Source of the DNA: Microbulbifer halophilus
GTDB taxonomy: Bacteria > Pseudomonadota > Gammaproteobacteria > Pseudomonadales > Cellvibrionaceae
Direction of reading: 5' to 3'
NCBI RefSeq assembly: GCF_026183675.1
Contig: NZ_JAPIVK010000002.1
Coordinates: 167,765-231,764, forward strand
Length of the DNA: 64,000 nucleotides
The first letter of the stretch is position 1. Every line of letters begins with the position of its first letter. Both the position numbers and the translations under genes were made by a program. The notes below the pieces were generated by a model. The model was given only the letters and a program-made list of their open reading frames with translations, was not told where the DNA came from and did not search any database. Below, one piece after another: positions 25,583-34,686 of this stretch.

Positions 25583-27430
25583 ATGGAGGAGACGGGTGTG
25601 GGTATCGTCGGCTGGATTCCGCTGCTGCCGCTGCTCGGTTTTCTACTGCTAATCTCAGTGCCCCTGGTTAGCGACAGGGAGCTGCCGGAAAAAGCGACCG
25701 CAATCATCGGCGTCGGCAGTGTCGGCCTGGCGGCGCTGCTCACGGGTCTGCTGGCCGCCACCCATTTCGCCGGCAACGCTGGTGCGACACTGGCAGTATC
25801 ACTCTGGCAGTGGCTCAGTGTCGGCGGACTGCAGCTGGGTTTCGATTTTTATCTGGACTGGCTGACACTGGTGATGCTGTCGGTGGTGACCGGCGTCGGC
25901 TTCCTGATCCACCTCTACTCCGCCGGCTATATGCGCGGCGACAGCGGCTACCGGCGCTATTTCGCCTACCTGAACCTGTTTGTCTGCGCCATGCTGCTAC
26001 TGGTACTGGCGGACAACCTGGTGCTGCTCTATCTGGGTTGGGAGGGCGTGGGCCTTTGCAGCTATCTGCTGATCGGCTTCTGGTATCGGGATCCGGCCAA
26101 CGGCGCCGCCGCGCGCAAGGCATTTATCGTCACCCGTATCGGCGATACCGCCATGGCCATCGGCCTGTTCCTGCTGTTTAACGAATTCGCCACACTGAAT
26201 ATCCGCGAGCTGATCGGCGCCCTGTCGTCCGCGCAGCCGAACGATGCAACGATCACCCTGGCGGCGCTGTTGCTGCTCGGCGGCGCCGTGGGCAAGTCGG
26301 CGCAATTGCCGCTGCAGACCTGGCTGCCGGACGCCATGGCCGGCCCCACCCCAGTCAGCGCCCTGATCCACGCTGCCACCATGGTTACCGCCGGTGTCTA
26401 CCTGATCGCGCGTATGCACCCGCTGTTTGTGCTGTCGGAAACGGCCATGAGCGCGGTGGCGATTGTCGGTGCACTGACCCTACTGCTGGCCGGTTGCAGT
26501 GCACTGGTGCAGTCGGATATCAAGCGGGTGCTGGCCTACTCCACCATCAGCCAGATCGGCTATATGTTTCTGGCCCTCGGTGTGGGCGCCTGGTCCGGGG
26601 CCATTTTCCACCTGATAACCCACGCCTTCTTCAAGGCGCTGCTGTTTCTCGTCGCCGGCTCGGTAATCCTGAGCCTGCACCACGAGCAGGATATTTTCCG
26701 CATGGGCGGCCTGCGCCGGAAGATTCCCTTCACTTTTATCTGCTTCCTGATCGGCTGCGCCTGCCTCGCCGCGCTGCCGTTTACCTCGGGTTTTTACAGC
26801 AAGGATCAGATACTGCTCAGCGCCTGGAATTTCCATCGCGGTTTCAACGGTATCTGGCTGGCCGGGGTTGTCGGTGCACTGATCACCGGGCTCTACAGTT
26901 TCCGCTTGCTGTTGCTGGTGTTTTTCGGCCGCGAGGGCAGCGCCAGCGCCCACTGCGAGGACGCCAACCGCCCTGTGATGACACTGCCGCTCGTCGCGCT
27001 GGCGGTACTGGCGCTGCTGGGCGGCCTGCTGGCGCCGCCGCTGCAGTCGGTCTTCGGCGCCGCCGGCGGCCACGCGCCGATGTGGGTGGAGGCCATTGCC
27101 ATCGCCGCACCCTTTGTCGGCATCGCCATCGCCTGCTGGCTCTGCCTCTATCGGCGCACGCCGGAAAAAGCGCCTTCGACACTTTATAAACTCTGGTACA
27201 GCGGCTGGGGCTTCGACCGGCTGTACGACACGCTACTGGTAAGACCCTTTGTCGCGCTGGCGCGGCTCAACCGCAACGATATCGTCGACCGTTTCTACAG
27301 CGGCACCGCCGCCGCCAGCCGCCAGCTACACGGCCTGATCAGCCTGTCCCAGAACGGGCAGGTGCGCTGGTATATGGCCACGCTGGCGGTCGGAACCATT
27401 CTGTTTCTCGCGCTACTGGTGGCCCTATGA
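25583..27430 (+). CDS. nuoL: NADH-quinone oxidoreductase subunit L
   Basis: NuoL is the distal antiporter-like proton-pumping subunit with the long lateral helix. The 615-residue protein has many membrane helices and hallmark segments LYLGWEGVGLCSYLLIGFWY, SAQLPLQTWLPDAMAGPTPV and LIHAATMVTAGVYLI. Glu in the first segment and Lys in VGKSAQLPLQ are the expected channel residues. ATG 25583 is 1 base after the nuoK stop. It overlaps nuoM by 4 bases. Confidence 0.97.
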   Translation: MEETGVGIVGWIPLLPLLGFLLLISVPLVSDRELPEKATAIIGVGSVGLAALLTGLLAATHFAGNAGATLAVSLWQWLSVGGLQLGFDFYLDWLTLVMLSVVTGVGFLIHLYSAGYMRGDSGYRRYFAYLNLFVCAMLLLVLADNLVLLYLGWEGVGLCSYLLIGFWYRDPANGAAARKAFIVTRIGDTAMAIGLFLLFNEFATLNIRELIGALSSAQPNDATITLAALLLLGGAVGKSAQLPLQTWLPDAMAGPTPVSALIHAATMVTAGVYLIARMHPLFVLSETAMSAVAIVGALTLLLAGCSALVQSDIKRVLAYSTISQIGYMFLALGVGAWSGAIFHLITHAFFKALLFLVAGSVILSLHHEQDIFRMGGLRRKIPFTFICFLIGCACLAALPFTSGFYSKDQILLSAWNFHRGFNGIWLAGVVGALITGLYSFRLLLLVFFGREGSASAHCEDANRPVMTLPLVALAVLALLGGLLAPPLQSVFGAAGGHAPMWVEAIAIAAPFVGIAIACWLCLYRRTPEKAPSTLYKLWYSGWGFDRLYDTLLVRPFVALARLNRNDIVDRFYSGTAAASRQLHGLISLSQNGQVRWYMATLAVGTILFLALLVAL

Positions 27431-29025
27431 TGCTCTCCATAACACTGCCGGCAATCATCGCGGTACTGTTTCTCGGCGGCATTCTGGCCTGGCTGGCGGA
27501 GCGCTGGAAGGACGGCGCCAGCCGCTGGGTGGCACTGCTGAGCCTGCTGCTGGCCTCAATTCTGCTCGCGGGCTACTGGCCACAATTTACAGATGCGTCC
27601 CGCGTCGGCCTCTGGTGGGACAGCCTGCAACTGAGCTGGATACCGCGCTTCGGTATCACTTTTTTCCTGGCGCTGGACGGCCTCGGTTTTCTGCTGCTGG
27701 CGCTGACCCTGTCCATGGGCCTGTTCGGGCTCGCCGCCACCTGGCGGGATATCGACTTCCGCCGCGGCTTCTTCTATTTTAACTATCTGTGGACACTGGC
27801 CGGCGTGGTCGGCGTCTTCACCGCCATGGACCTGTTCCTGTTCTTCTTTTTCTGGGAAGTGATGCTGGTGCCGATGCTGTTCCTGATTGCGATCTGGGGT
27901 TACGAACAGCGCCTCTACGCGGCGATCAAGTTTTTTATTTTTACCCAGGCCAGCAGCCTGCTGATGTTGATCGCCATAGTCGCGCTGGTTTTTCTGCACT
28001 ACAACGCCAGCGGCCAGGTGACCTTCAACTACCGCGAACTGCTCGCCGCCGAGCTGTCGCCGACCGCCGGCTACTGGCTGATGCTGGGCTTCTTTATCGC
28101 CTTCGCGGTCAAGCTGCCGGCGCTGCCGTTGCACCCCTGGCTGCCGGACGCCCACACCCAGGCGCCCACGGCGGGCAGCATCCTGCTGGCGGCGATACTG
28201 CTGAAAACCGGGGCCTACGGTCTGCTGCGTTTTACCCTGCCGCTGTTTCCCGAGGCCTCCATCGCTTTCGCGCCGGTGGCCATGGCGATCGGCGCTGTCA
28301 GTGTGGTCTACGGCGCGGTCATGGCCTTCGCCCAGCGGGATATGAAGCGACTGGTGGCCTACTCCAGTGTCAGCCATATGGGCTTTGTTCTGCTGGGGCT
28401 CTACGCCCTGAACACCATCGCCATCCAGGGCGCGGTAATGCAGATGATCGCCCACGGCCTCAGCACTGCCGCACTGTTTGCACTGGTGGGCGCGCTGCAG
28501 CAGCGGCTGCACAGCCGCGATATGGACGAACTGGGCGGGCTCTGGGCCGGCCTGCCGAAACTCTCTGCCGTCGCGCTGTTTTTTGCCGTGGCTTCGCTGG
28601 GGTTGCCGGGGCTGGGCAACTTTATCGCCGAATTCCTGGTGCTGGTGGGCAGCTTCGACAGCGGCCGTTGGGTGACGGTGGTCGCCGCCATCGGCCTGAT
28701 CGGCGCGGCACTCTATGCGTTGTTGATGATGCAGCGGGTATTTTTCGGCGAAGCGAAAAAAATAAACACAGACGGGCTTTTGCGCGATCTTAACGGGCGC
28801 GAGACAGTAGCCCTGCTGGCGTTGGCTGTCGGCCTGGTGTTCCTGGGCCTGCGCCCGCAGGGGGTTTTCGATACCGCCGAGCCCGCCGTGGCTGGCGCGC
28901 TGCAGCGGATCGACAGTGCGCTGGCGGAAAAATCCCGAGATGCGGTGCCGCTCGCCACGAGCAACGCGCATTCGACGGAGGCCCGCTGGCCGCATTCCAA
29001 TCCTGAAGGGGGTATTTCGCCATGA
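27427..29025 (+). CDS. nuoM: NADH-quinone oxidoreductase subunit M
   Basis: NuoM is the middle antiporter-like proton pump of the membrane arm. The 532-residue protein shows FFFFWEVMLVPMLFLIAIWG with the channel Glu, KLPALPLHPWLPDAHTQAPT with the channel Lys, and DMKRLVAYSSVSHMGFVLLG. The C-terminal tail after about residue 500 is hydrophilic and Ala/Ser-rich. Four-base overlaps with nuoL and nuoN indicate tight coupling. Confidence 0.97.
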   Translation: MMLSITLPAIIAVLFLGGILAWLAERWKDGASRWVALLSLLLASILLAGYWPQFTDASRVGLWWDSLQLSWIPRFGITFFLALDGLGFLLLALTLSMGLFGLAATWRDIDFRRGFFYFNYLWTLAGVVGVFTAMDLFLFFFFWEVMLVPMLFLIAIWGYEQRLYAAIKFFIFTQASSLLMLIAIVALVFLHYNASGQVTFNYRELLAAELSPTAGYWLMLGFFIAFAVKLPALPLHPWLPDAHTQAPTAGSILLAAILLKTGAYGLLRFTLPLFPEASIAFAPVAMAIGAVSVVYGAVMAFAQRDMKRLVAYSSVSHMGFVLLGLYALNTIAIQGAVMQMIAHGLSTAALFALVGALQQRLHSRDMDELGGLWAGLPKLSAVALFFAVASLGLPGLGNFIAEFLVLVGSFDSGRWVTVVAAIGLIGAALYALLMMQRVFFGEAKKINTDGLLRDLNGRETVALLALAVGLVFLGLRPQGVFDTAEPAVAGALQRIDSALAEKSRDAVPLATSNAHSTEARWPHSNPEGGISP

Positions 29026-30557
29026 GTCTGCTGGAACTCCACGCGATACTGCCGCTACTGGTGCTGGGTGCCGGTATCGTTTTCCTGTTGCTGCAGGTCT
29101 CCTTTCGCCGCGGCCACCGCGGCGCGCTGGTTACCACGCTGATTGTCCTGGTGGCGGCGGCACTGGTCTGCTTTCAGGTGGCGGGCCTGCTGGCCGGCGG
29201 GACGAGCTCCATAGAATCCACCGACCTGCTACTGGTGGACCACCGGGCGCTGTTTTTCTGTCTGCTGCTGTTGCTGGCCGCGGTCGCCATCGCGGTGCTG
29301 GGTTTCAACTACCTGAAACACCGCTGCGATCGCAAAGTCTTCGCCGACAGCTATCCGGAAGAATTCTATATCCTGCTGCTGCTGACCATGCTGGGCGCCT
29401 GTACGCTGGTGTTCGCCAGCCATTTCGCCAGCTTTCTGCTGGCACTCGAACTGGTCGGCCTGTCGCTCTACCCGCTGTTGGGTTTCGCCGTCAACGGCGA
29501 CCGCTCGTCACAGCGGGAGCAGCTCGCCTCGCTGGAATCGGGGCTCAAGTATCTGCTGCTGTCGGCCCTGTCCACGGCGCTGGCGCTGTTCGGTATTGCC
29601 CTCGTCTATGCCGCCGGCGGCGCGCTGGATTTTGCCGGCGTCGCCGCCGCGGTAACCGGCATGAAAAGTGGGCCGTCGCTGATGCTGGCGGGACTGACGC
29701 TGCTGCTGATTGGCGTGGCCTTCAAGCTGTCGCTGGTGCCTTTCCATATCTGGACGCCGGATGTCTACCAGGGCGCGCCCACACCGGTGACAGCGCTGAT
29801 CGCCACCGTCGGCAAGGGCGCTGTGGTAGCGCTGCTGCTGCGGCTGTTCGAGCGGCTGGATCTGTTTGCGGTTCCCGCGCTAACCGGGCTGCTGGCGATC
29901 ATGGCGGTGGCGAGTATGCTGGCGGGCAACCTGCTGGCGCTGATGCAGGCGAATATCAAGCGCCTGCTGGCCTATTCGTCCATCGCCCATCTCGGCTACC
30001 TGATCGTGGCACTGCTGATCGGCGGCAGCGCCTTCGGTATCGAGGCGGTGATCTACTACCTGGTGGCCTATGTGATCACCACCCTGGGCGCCTTTGCTGT
30101 GGTGGGGCTGATCGCCGATGCGGCGGTGGAGCTGACCCCCGGCGGTGCGCGGCCGCCGTCGGACTCCGGCAGTGATCCCTTCCACCGGGAGCACTACCGC
30201 GGGCTCTTCTGGCGCTCCCCCTGGCTGGCCTGCTGCCTGGCGGCAATGCTGCTGTCGCTGGCGGGCATCCCGCTGACCATCGGCTTTATCGGCAAGTTTT
30301 ATATTTTTGCCGCCGGCGTGCAGGGGGAGCTCTGGTTGCTGCTCGCCGCGGTGGTGATCGGCAGTGCGCTGGGGCTCTACTACTACCTGCGACTGCTGCT
30401 GACGATGCTGCAGCGGGAGTCGGCCGTAACCGCGGCCGGACAGGACGGAGTCGAGATAGCCGTATCCGGTCACGCCGTACTGGTGCTGCTGACCGGGGCA
30501 CTGTTGCTATTCGGTATCTTCCCGCAAGTCTTGATCAATTGGATAAATGCACTATAA
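29022..30557 (+). CDS. nuoN: NADH-quinone oxidoreductase subunit N
   Basis: NuoN is the antiporter-like subunit nearest the quinone arm. The 511-residue protein contains LLALELVGLSLYPLLGFAV, KLSLVPFHIWTPDVYQGAPT and NIKRLLAYSSIAHLGYLIVA. A polar loop near residues 370-395 (Pro/Gly/Ser-rich) is slightly longer than I expect. It ends the complex I operon; the next gene starts 60 bases on. Confidence 0.97.
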   Translation: MSLLELHAILPLLVLGAGIVFLLLQVSFRRGHRGALVTTLIVLVAAALVCFQVAGLLAGGTSSIESTDLLLVDHRALFFCLLLLLAAVAIAVLGFNYLKHRCDRKVFADSYPEEFYILLLLTMLGACTLVFASHFASFLLALELVGLSLYPLLGFAVNGDRSSQREQLASLESGLKYLLLSALSTALALFGIALVYAAGGALDFAGVAAAVTGMKSGPSLMLAGLTLLLIGVAFKLSLVPFHIWTPDVYQGAPTPVTALIATVGKGAVVALLLRLFERLDLFAVPALTGLLAIMAVASMLAGNLLALMQANIKRLLAYSSIAHLGYLIVALLIGGSAFGIEAVIYYLVAYVITTLGAFAVVGLIADAAVELTPGGARPPSDSGSDPFHREHYRGLFWRSPWLACCLAAMLLSLAGIPLTIGFIGKFYIFAAGVQGELWLLLAAVVIGSALGLYYYLRLLLTMLQRESAVTAAGQDGVEIAVSGHAVLVLLTGALLLFGIFPQVLINWINAL

Positions 30558-30617
30558 ACATGAAAGACGACAACGAACCATTGCCGCCACCACCCACAAA
30601 AAAGACAAGGCAATTCC

Positions 30618-31076
30618 ATGAAGACTTTCAAACAGGCCTACCAGATACTGAAAGACGCCGAGAAGTTCCACCGGGAGATGGCCGATTTCTACGAAGAATT
30701 ACTGGATAAGGCCGACAACAACCGCACCCGGTTGCTGCTAAAACATATGCTGGAGCACGAGCAGCGAATGGCGCAGAACCTGGCCAATTACAGCGGCGTC
30801 ACACAGCACAAGGTGATGAAGACCTGGCTGCAGTACACCCAAGAGGAATCGGCCGGGCACTTTATCAAGTCACTGAATCTGAGCGATCCCCCCACCATTA
30901 AGGAAATCAACCGTATGGGGCGCGAGGTGGAACGCTATTTCTCGGACCTCTACGAAGCCGTCTACGGCGCGATTGAATCCGCGGAAGTCAAAGAAGTCTT
31001 CGAAGATCTCAAGCAGATTCAGGACAAGGAGCGGATTACCCTGTCGATGGCAACCAACTCGCTCTGGGATATGTAG
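30618..31076 (+). CDS. Ferritin-like/rubrerythrin-like helical protein, function unknown
   Basis: The 152-residue soluble protein is almost entirely helical. Repeated Glu-and-His patterns (EKFHREMADFYEELL, MLEHEQRMAQNL, EEESAGHF-like EESAGHF) are spaced as in ferritin-like four-helix bundles that bind two metals, although the exact ExxH pattern cannot be assigned confidently. It starts 60 bases after nuoN on the same strand, with AAGGCAA before the ATG, so it may be cotranscribed with complex I. A role in stress or iron handling is speculation. Confidence 0.7.
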   Translation: MKTFKQAYQILKDAEKFHREMADFYEELLDKADNNRTRLLLKHMLEHEQRMAQNLANYSGVTQHKVMKTWLQYTQEESAGHFIKSLNLSDPPTIKEINRMGREVERYFSDLYEAVYGAIESAEVKEVFEDLKQIQDKERITLSMATNSLWDM

Positions 31077-31248
31077 TAGCGGGACTCAGGTGAGTGCCAG
31101 GGATGGCGCACATCACTCGGGAGTCAAGCAGGATGCACTTCCATTCCTCACCTGCAAGCGGGCTCCCCCAGGCCGGGTTCGAAAGAAAGCGGAAGATCCA
31201 TGCATAAGGGGGAGTTTCTTTGGCCTGGCGGTTATTTTTTCGCCAATT

Positions 31249-31260
31249 TCACAATTGTGA
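31249..31260. promoter_or_regulatory. Palindrome TCACAATTGTGA upstream of the chitinase promoter
   Basis: Perfect 12-bp palindrome just upstream of the -35 candidate. The half-site TGTGA is shared with CRP sites, but the spacing does not fit the CRP consensus (which has TGTGA first, then a 6-base gap, then TCACA). An activator or second repressor site is possible. Confidence 0.3.
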
Positions 31261-31296
31261 TCGAATTCCATTGCTTCAGCGGTAAGCTGTTGTTAT

Positions 31297-31314
31297 TTTG
31301 ACAGCGATGTCATT
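31297..31314. promoter_or_regulatory. NagR-like operator at the chitinase promoter
   Basis: TTTGACAGCGATGTCATT fits the AATGACA-RCGY-TGTCATT type of NagR box at most positions and matches the site upstream of the GH20 gene (TGACAGCGCTGTC). It overlaps the candidate -10 TATTTT at 31294-31299, a position suited to repression released by a GlcNAc metabolite. The regulator itself is not in the window. Confidence 0.55.
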
Positions 31315-31378
31315 TTGATGGCGCCGGGGTTTGAGCGCCTCAACTCAATAAGAATAACTGCTCCAGCAAGGTGAAAAT

Positions 31379-34300
31379 ATGCACAAGCAACTCGCGCTCG
31401 GCGCCCTCGCCGCAGCCATGCTCGGTGCGGGACACGCACATGCCGTGGACTGCTCCAGCCTCTCCCCATGGAATGCTTCCACCGCCTACAACGGCGGCGC
31501 CCGGGTAGAACACAACGGCAACGCCTACGAAGCCAACTGGTGGACCCGGGACCAGGATCCGGAAGAGTACTCTGGCCAGCATCAGGAGTGGGCCCTGCTC
31601 GGCGCCTGTGACGATGGCGCGGATAACCCGCCCCGGGGCTCGATAACCAGTCCCACCGCCGGCTCTGTATTCACCGAAAATGACAGCGTTATCATTTCCG
31701 CGGATGCCAGCGACGACAACGGCGTGGCCGCGGTGGAGTTCTATATCGACGGCAACTCCATCGGCACGGACAACGAGGCGCCCTACCAGACCACCTGGAT
31801 CGCGGTGGCCGGCTCTCCGCTGATCACCGCGCGGATCGAGGACACGGCAGGACAGGAGGCTCTCACCAATGATATCGGCATCACCGTGGAGCCCGGTGAC
31901 CAGGAACCGAACACCCCTCCCAGTGTCAGCCTCGACACACCCGCCGACGACAGCAGCTACGAGGAAGGAGTCAGCGTCAGCCTGAGCGCCTCGGCCGAGG
32001 ACGACGAGGGCCCAATCGGCCGCGTCGAATTCTATGTCGGCGGCCGGAAAGTCGGCGAGGATGCCAGCGCGCCCTACAGCTACGACTGGACCGCCGAGGC
32101 CGGCGAACACGAGGTTTTCGCCCGCGCCTACGACAGCGCCGACACCTGGGCGGATTCCACAGCGATCTCGATCACCGTCAACGGCGAACCGGTGACCGGC
32201 GACTTCCCCTGCCGTCCGGACGGTCTCTACACCAGCCCCGGCACACATCCGGATTACTGCGATATCTACGACGAGGCCGGACGCGAGAAAATGGGCGCCG
32301 ACCATCCGCGGCGGATCATCGGCTATTTCACCAGCTGGCGTAACGGTAGCAACGGCCAACCCAGCTACCTGGTGAAAGATATTCCCTGGGGCAAGATCAC
32401 CCATATCAACTACGCCTTCGCCCATGTGGGCAGTGACTACTCCCTATCCGTGGGCAACACCGACAATCCGGACAACCCCGCCACCGGCATGCAGTGGCCG
32501 GATGTACCCGGCGCGGAAACCGATCCGGATTACGCTTACAACGGACACTTCAACCAGCTGTCCAAATACAAGGAATCCCACCCGGATGTAAAAACCCTGA
32601 TCTCCGTCGGTGGCTGGGCCGAGACCGGTGGCCACTTCAACGAACACGGTGACCGCGTAAATGACGGTGGCTTCTACACCATGACCACCAACGCCGATGG
32701 CAGCATCAATCACCAGGGTATCGAGGCCTTCGCCGATTCCGCAGTGGATTTTATCCGCACTTACGGCTTCGACGGTGTGGATATCGACTACGAATATCCC
32801 ACCACGATGAACGACGCCGGCAACCCGTTGGATTTCGGTATCGCCAATCCCATGCGCGCCCACCTGATGGAATCCTACGAGGAACTGATGCGGGTGCTGC
32901 GCGAAAAGCTCGACGCGGCCGGCGAGCAGGACGACACCCACTATATGCTCACCATCGCCTCCCCCTCTTCCGGCTACCTGCTGCGCGGCATGGAAACCAT
33001 GCAGATCACGCAGTACCTGGACTACGTCAATATCATGACCTACGACCTGCACGGCGCCTGGAACGAATACGTGGGCCACAACTCCGCGCTGTTCGATAAC
33101 GGCGAAGACCCCGAGCTGGAAGCAGCCAACGTGTATTCCACCTCACAGTACGGCGGTATCGGCTACCTGAATATCGACTGGGCGGTGAAGTACTTCCGCG
33201 GATCCATGTCGCCGGGCCGTATCAATATCGGTATTCCCTACTACACCCGCGGCTGGCAGGACGTCGCCGGCGGCAGCAACGGCCTCGGCGGCAGCGCGCC
33301 GCTGCCCGCACAATCCGAATGCCCCGAGGGCACCGGCGGCGCAGCCGACTGCGGCAACGGCGCCGTGGGAATCGACAATATGTGGCACGACAAAGACGCC
33401 GACGGCAACGAAATGGGGGCGGGCTCCAACCCCATGTGGCACGCGAAAAACCTGGAAAACGGCATCCTCGGCAGCTATCTGGAAGACTACGGCCTGGACC
33501 CGACCAACGATCCGGAAGACGAACTGGTAGGTTCCTACGTGCGCCACTACGACAGCGTCGCCGAAGCGCCCTGGCTGTGGAACGAGAACAAGGATGTCTT
33601 TCTCTCCACCGAAGACGAAGAGTCCATGAGCGCGAAGGTACAGTATGTGATCGACAGGGGTGTGGGCGGCATCATGTTCTGGGAACTGGCCGGCGATTTC
33701 GGCTGGGATGCCAACCGGGGCGAGGCCGGTGAGTACTTCATGGGCTCCACCCTCACCACCCTCGCCTACGACAAGTTCAAGACCGCCGACGACTACCGCG
33801 AGCTGCGCAGCGACCGACCACTGCCGGACGAAGCGGTAAATATCGATATGGTGATAGATGGCTTCAAGCTGGGCGACCAGAACTACCCGCTCAACCCGAA
33901 GCTCTACATCACCAACAACACCGGCGTCACCATTCCCGGTGGCACGACCTTCGAGTTCGATATGCCCACCTCCACCTCCGACACCATCACCGACCAGAGC
34001 GGTGCTGGCCTGGAAGTGATCGAGAGTGGCGCCAATGCCGGCGGTGGCAACGTAGGGGGCGCGGAGCACGAGTTCCACCGCGTGCGCTTCACTCTGCCGG
34101 AATGGCAATCCCTGGCCGACGGCGCCACCTGGGACATGACCCTGAACTACTACCTGCCGGTTTCCGGCCCCCAGGCCTACACCGCCACCATCAATGGCAC
34201 CACTTACGCCCTGGCGTTCGAACATCCCGAGTTGCCGCTAGCGGACCTGTCCGATGGTGGTGACGGCGGTGGCGGCAGCAGCTGTAGTTCAGCCGACGTG

Positions 34301-34462
34301 GACACCGGCGACCTGGTGACCTATCCGGAGTGGCCCCGGGGCGATCACGCCTCCGGCGGTGACCGGATTATCCACGAAGGCAGTGTCTATCGGGCCAACT
34401 GGTGGACCAACTCGGTGCCGGGTAGTGACGGCAGCTGGGAATTTGTCTGCACCGTCGACTGA
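31379..34462 (+). CDS. Secreted multidomain GH18 chitinase with chitin-binding modules at both ends
   Basis: The 1027-residue enzyme hydrolyses chitin outside the cell. Signal peptide 1-22 (AHA-VDC). Domain order: CBM5/12-type chitin-binding module (about 24-78, AYEANWWTRDQDP), two Ig-like domains (about 85-172 and 178-270, each with VEFYIDG or VEFYVGG), the GH18 barrel (about 305-790) with catalytic signature DGVDIDYEYP (Asp465-Glu472; Glu472 the acid), a chitinase C-type beta domain (about 815-945), a Gly-rich linker and a second chitin-binding module (about 965-1027, YRANWWTNS). ATG 31379 follows AAGGTG. Expression probably responds to chitin through the NagR-like box. The polar acidic surface is typical of marine secreted enzymes. 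Confidence 0.97.
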   Translation: MHKQLALGALAAAMLGAGHAHAVDCSSLSPWNASTAYNGGARVEHNGNAYEANWWTRDQDPEEYSGQHQEWALLGACDDGADNPPRGSITSPTAGSVFTENDSVIISADASDDNGVAAVEFYIDGNSIGTDNEAPYQTTWIAVAGSPLITARIEDTAGQEALTNDIGITVEPGDQEPNTPPSVSLDTPADDSSYEEGVSVSLSASAEDDEGPIGRVEFYVGGRKVGEDASAPYSYDWTAEAGEHEVFARAYDSADTWADSTAISITVNGEPVTGDFPCRPDGLYTSPGTHPDYCDIYDEAGREKMGADHPRRIIGYFTSWRNGSNGQPSYLVKDIPWGKITHINYAFAHVGSDYSLSVGNTDNPDNPATGMQWPDVPGAETDPDYAYNGHFNQLSKYKESHPDVKTLISVGGWAETGGHFNEHGDRVNDGGFYTMTTNADGSINHQGIEAFADSAVDFIRTYGFDGVDIDYEYPTTMNDAGNPLDFGIANPMRAHLMESYEELMRVLREKLDAAGEQDDTHYMLTIASPSSGYLLRGMETMQITQYLDYVNIMTYDLHGAWNEYVGHNSALFDNGEDPELEAANVYSTSQYGGIGYLNIDWAVKYFRGSMSPGRINIGIPYYTRGWQDVAGGSNGLGGSAPLPAQSECPEGTGGAADCGNGAVGIDNMWHDKDADGNEMGAGSNPMWHAKNLENGILGSYLEDYGLDPTNDPEDELVGSYVRHYDSVAEAPWLWNENKDVFLSTEDEESMSAKVQYVIDRGVGGIMFWELAGDFGWDANRGEAGEYFMGSTLTTLAYDKFKTADDYRELRSDRPLPDEAVNIDMVIDGFKLGDQNYPLNPKLYITNNTGVTIPGGTTFEFDMPTSTSDTITDQSGAGLEVIESGANAGGGNVGGAEHEFHRVRFTLPEWQSLADGATWDMTLNYYLPVSGPQAYTATINGTTYALAFEHPELPLADLSDGGDGGGGSSCSSADVDTGDLVTYPEWPRGDHASGGDRIIHEGSVYRANWWTNSVPGSDGSWEFVCTVD

Positions 34463-34467
34463 GTAGC

Positions 34468-34492
34468 TTCCCTCTCCCTTTGGGAGAGGGAA
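34468..34492. repeat. Short REP-like hairpin after the chitinase
   Basis: TTCCCTCTCCC, TTT loop, GGGAGAGGGAA: an 11-bp perfect stem five bases after the chitinase stop. It is the minimal form of the CCCTCTCCC repeat family and may protect the mRNA 3' end. Confidence 0.75.
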
Positions 34493-34561
34493 CTTGAAAG
34501 AAGCTGTTCTCTCAGGATGTTTCTCTCTCGTCGTTGATCTATAGGTAATGCTCCTATATTT

Positions 34562-34587
34562 GCCCCGGCTCACCGGGGCTTTTTTCG
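34562..34587 (+). terminator. Rho-independent terminator downstream of the chitinase
   Basis: GCCCCGG-CTCA-CCGGGGC forms a perfect 7-bp GC stem followed by TTTTTTCG. It ends the chitinase transcript and separates it from nagX. This is the most classical terminator in the window. Confidence 0.85.
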
Positions 34588-34686
34588 TTCTTGAGCGGGG
34601 GAGTATTTTTCCAATGGATCTGCTCACGGACACGCAACGGGTAAAATGCCCACAAGAGATTCGGAAAAGATGTATCGGGAAGTAGT

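Larger units (their letters stand above)
31077..31378. other. Intergenic region before the chitinase
   Basis: This gap carries the chitinase control region: the 12-bp palindrome TCACAATTGTGA at 31249-31260, a possible promoter TTGCTT (31271) with 17-base spacing to TATTTT (31294), and the NagR-like box at 31297. Upstream, CCAGGCC (31168) and GGCCTGG (31221) form an inverted repeat. I see no gene. Confidence 0.5.

Noticed and set aside
34493-34561. Coding frame between the chitinase and nagX
   Set aside because: Only hairpins and a terminator are supported; translations are short and unremarkable.
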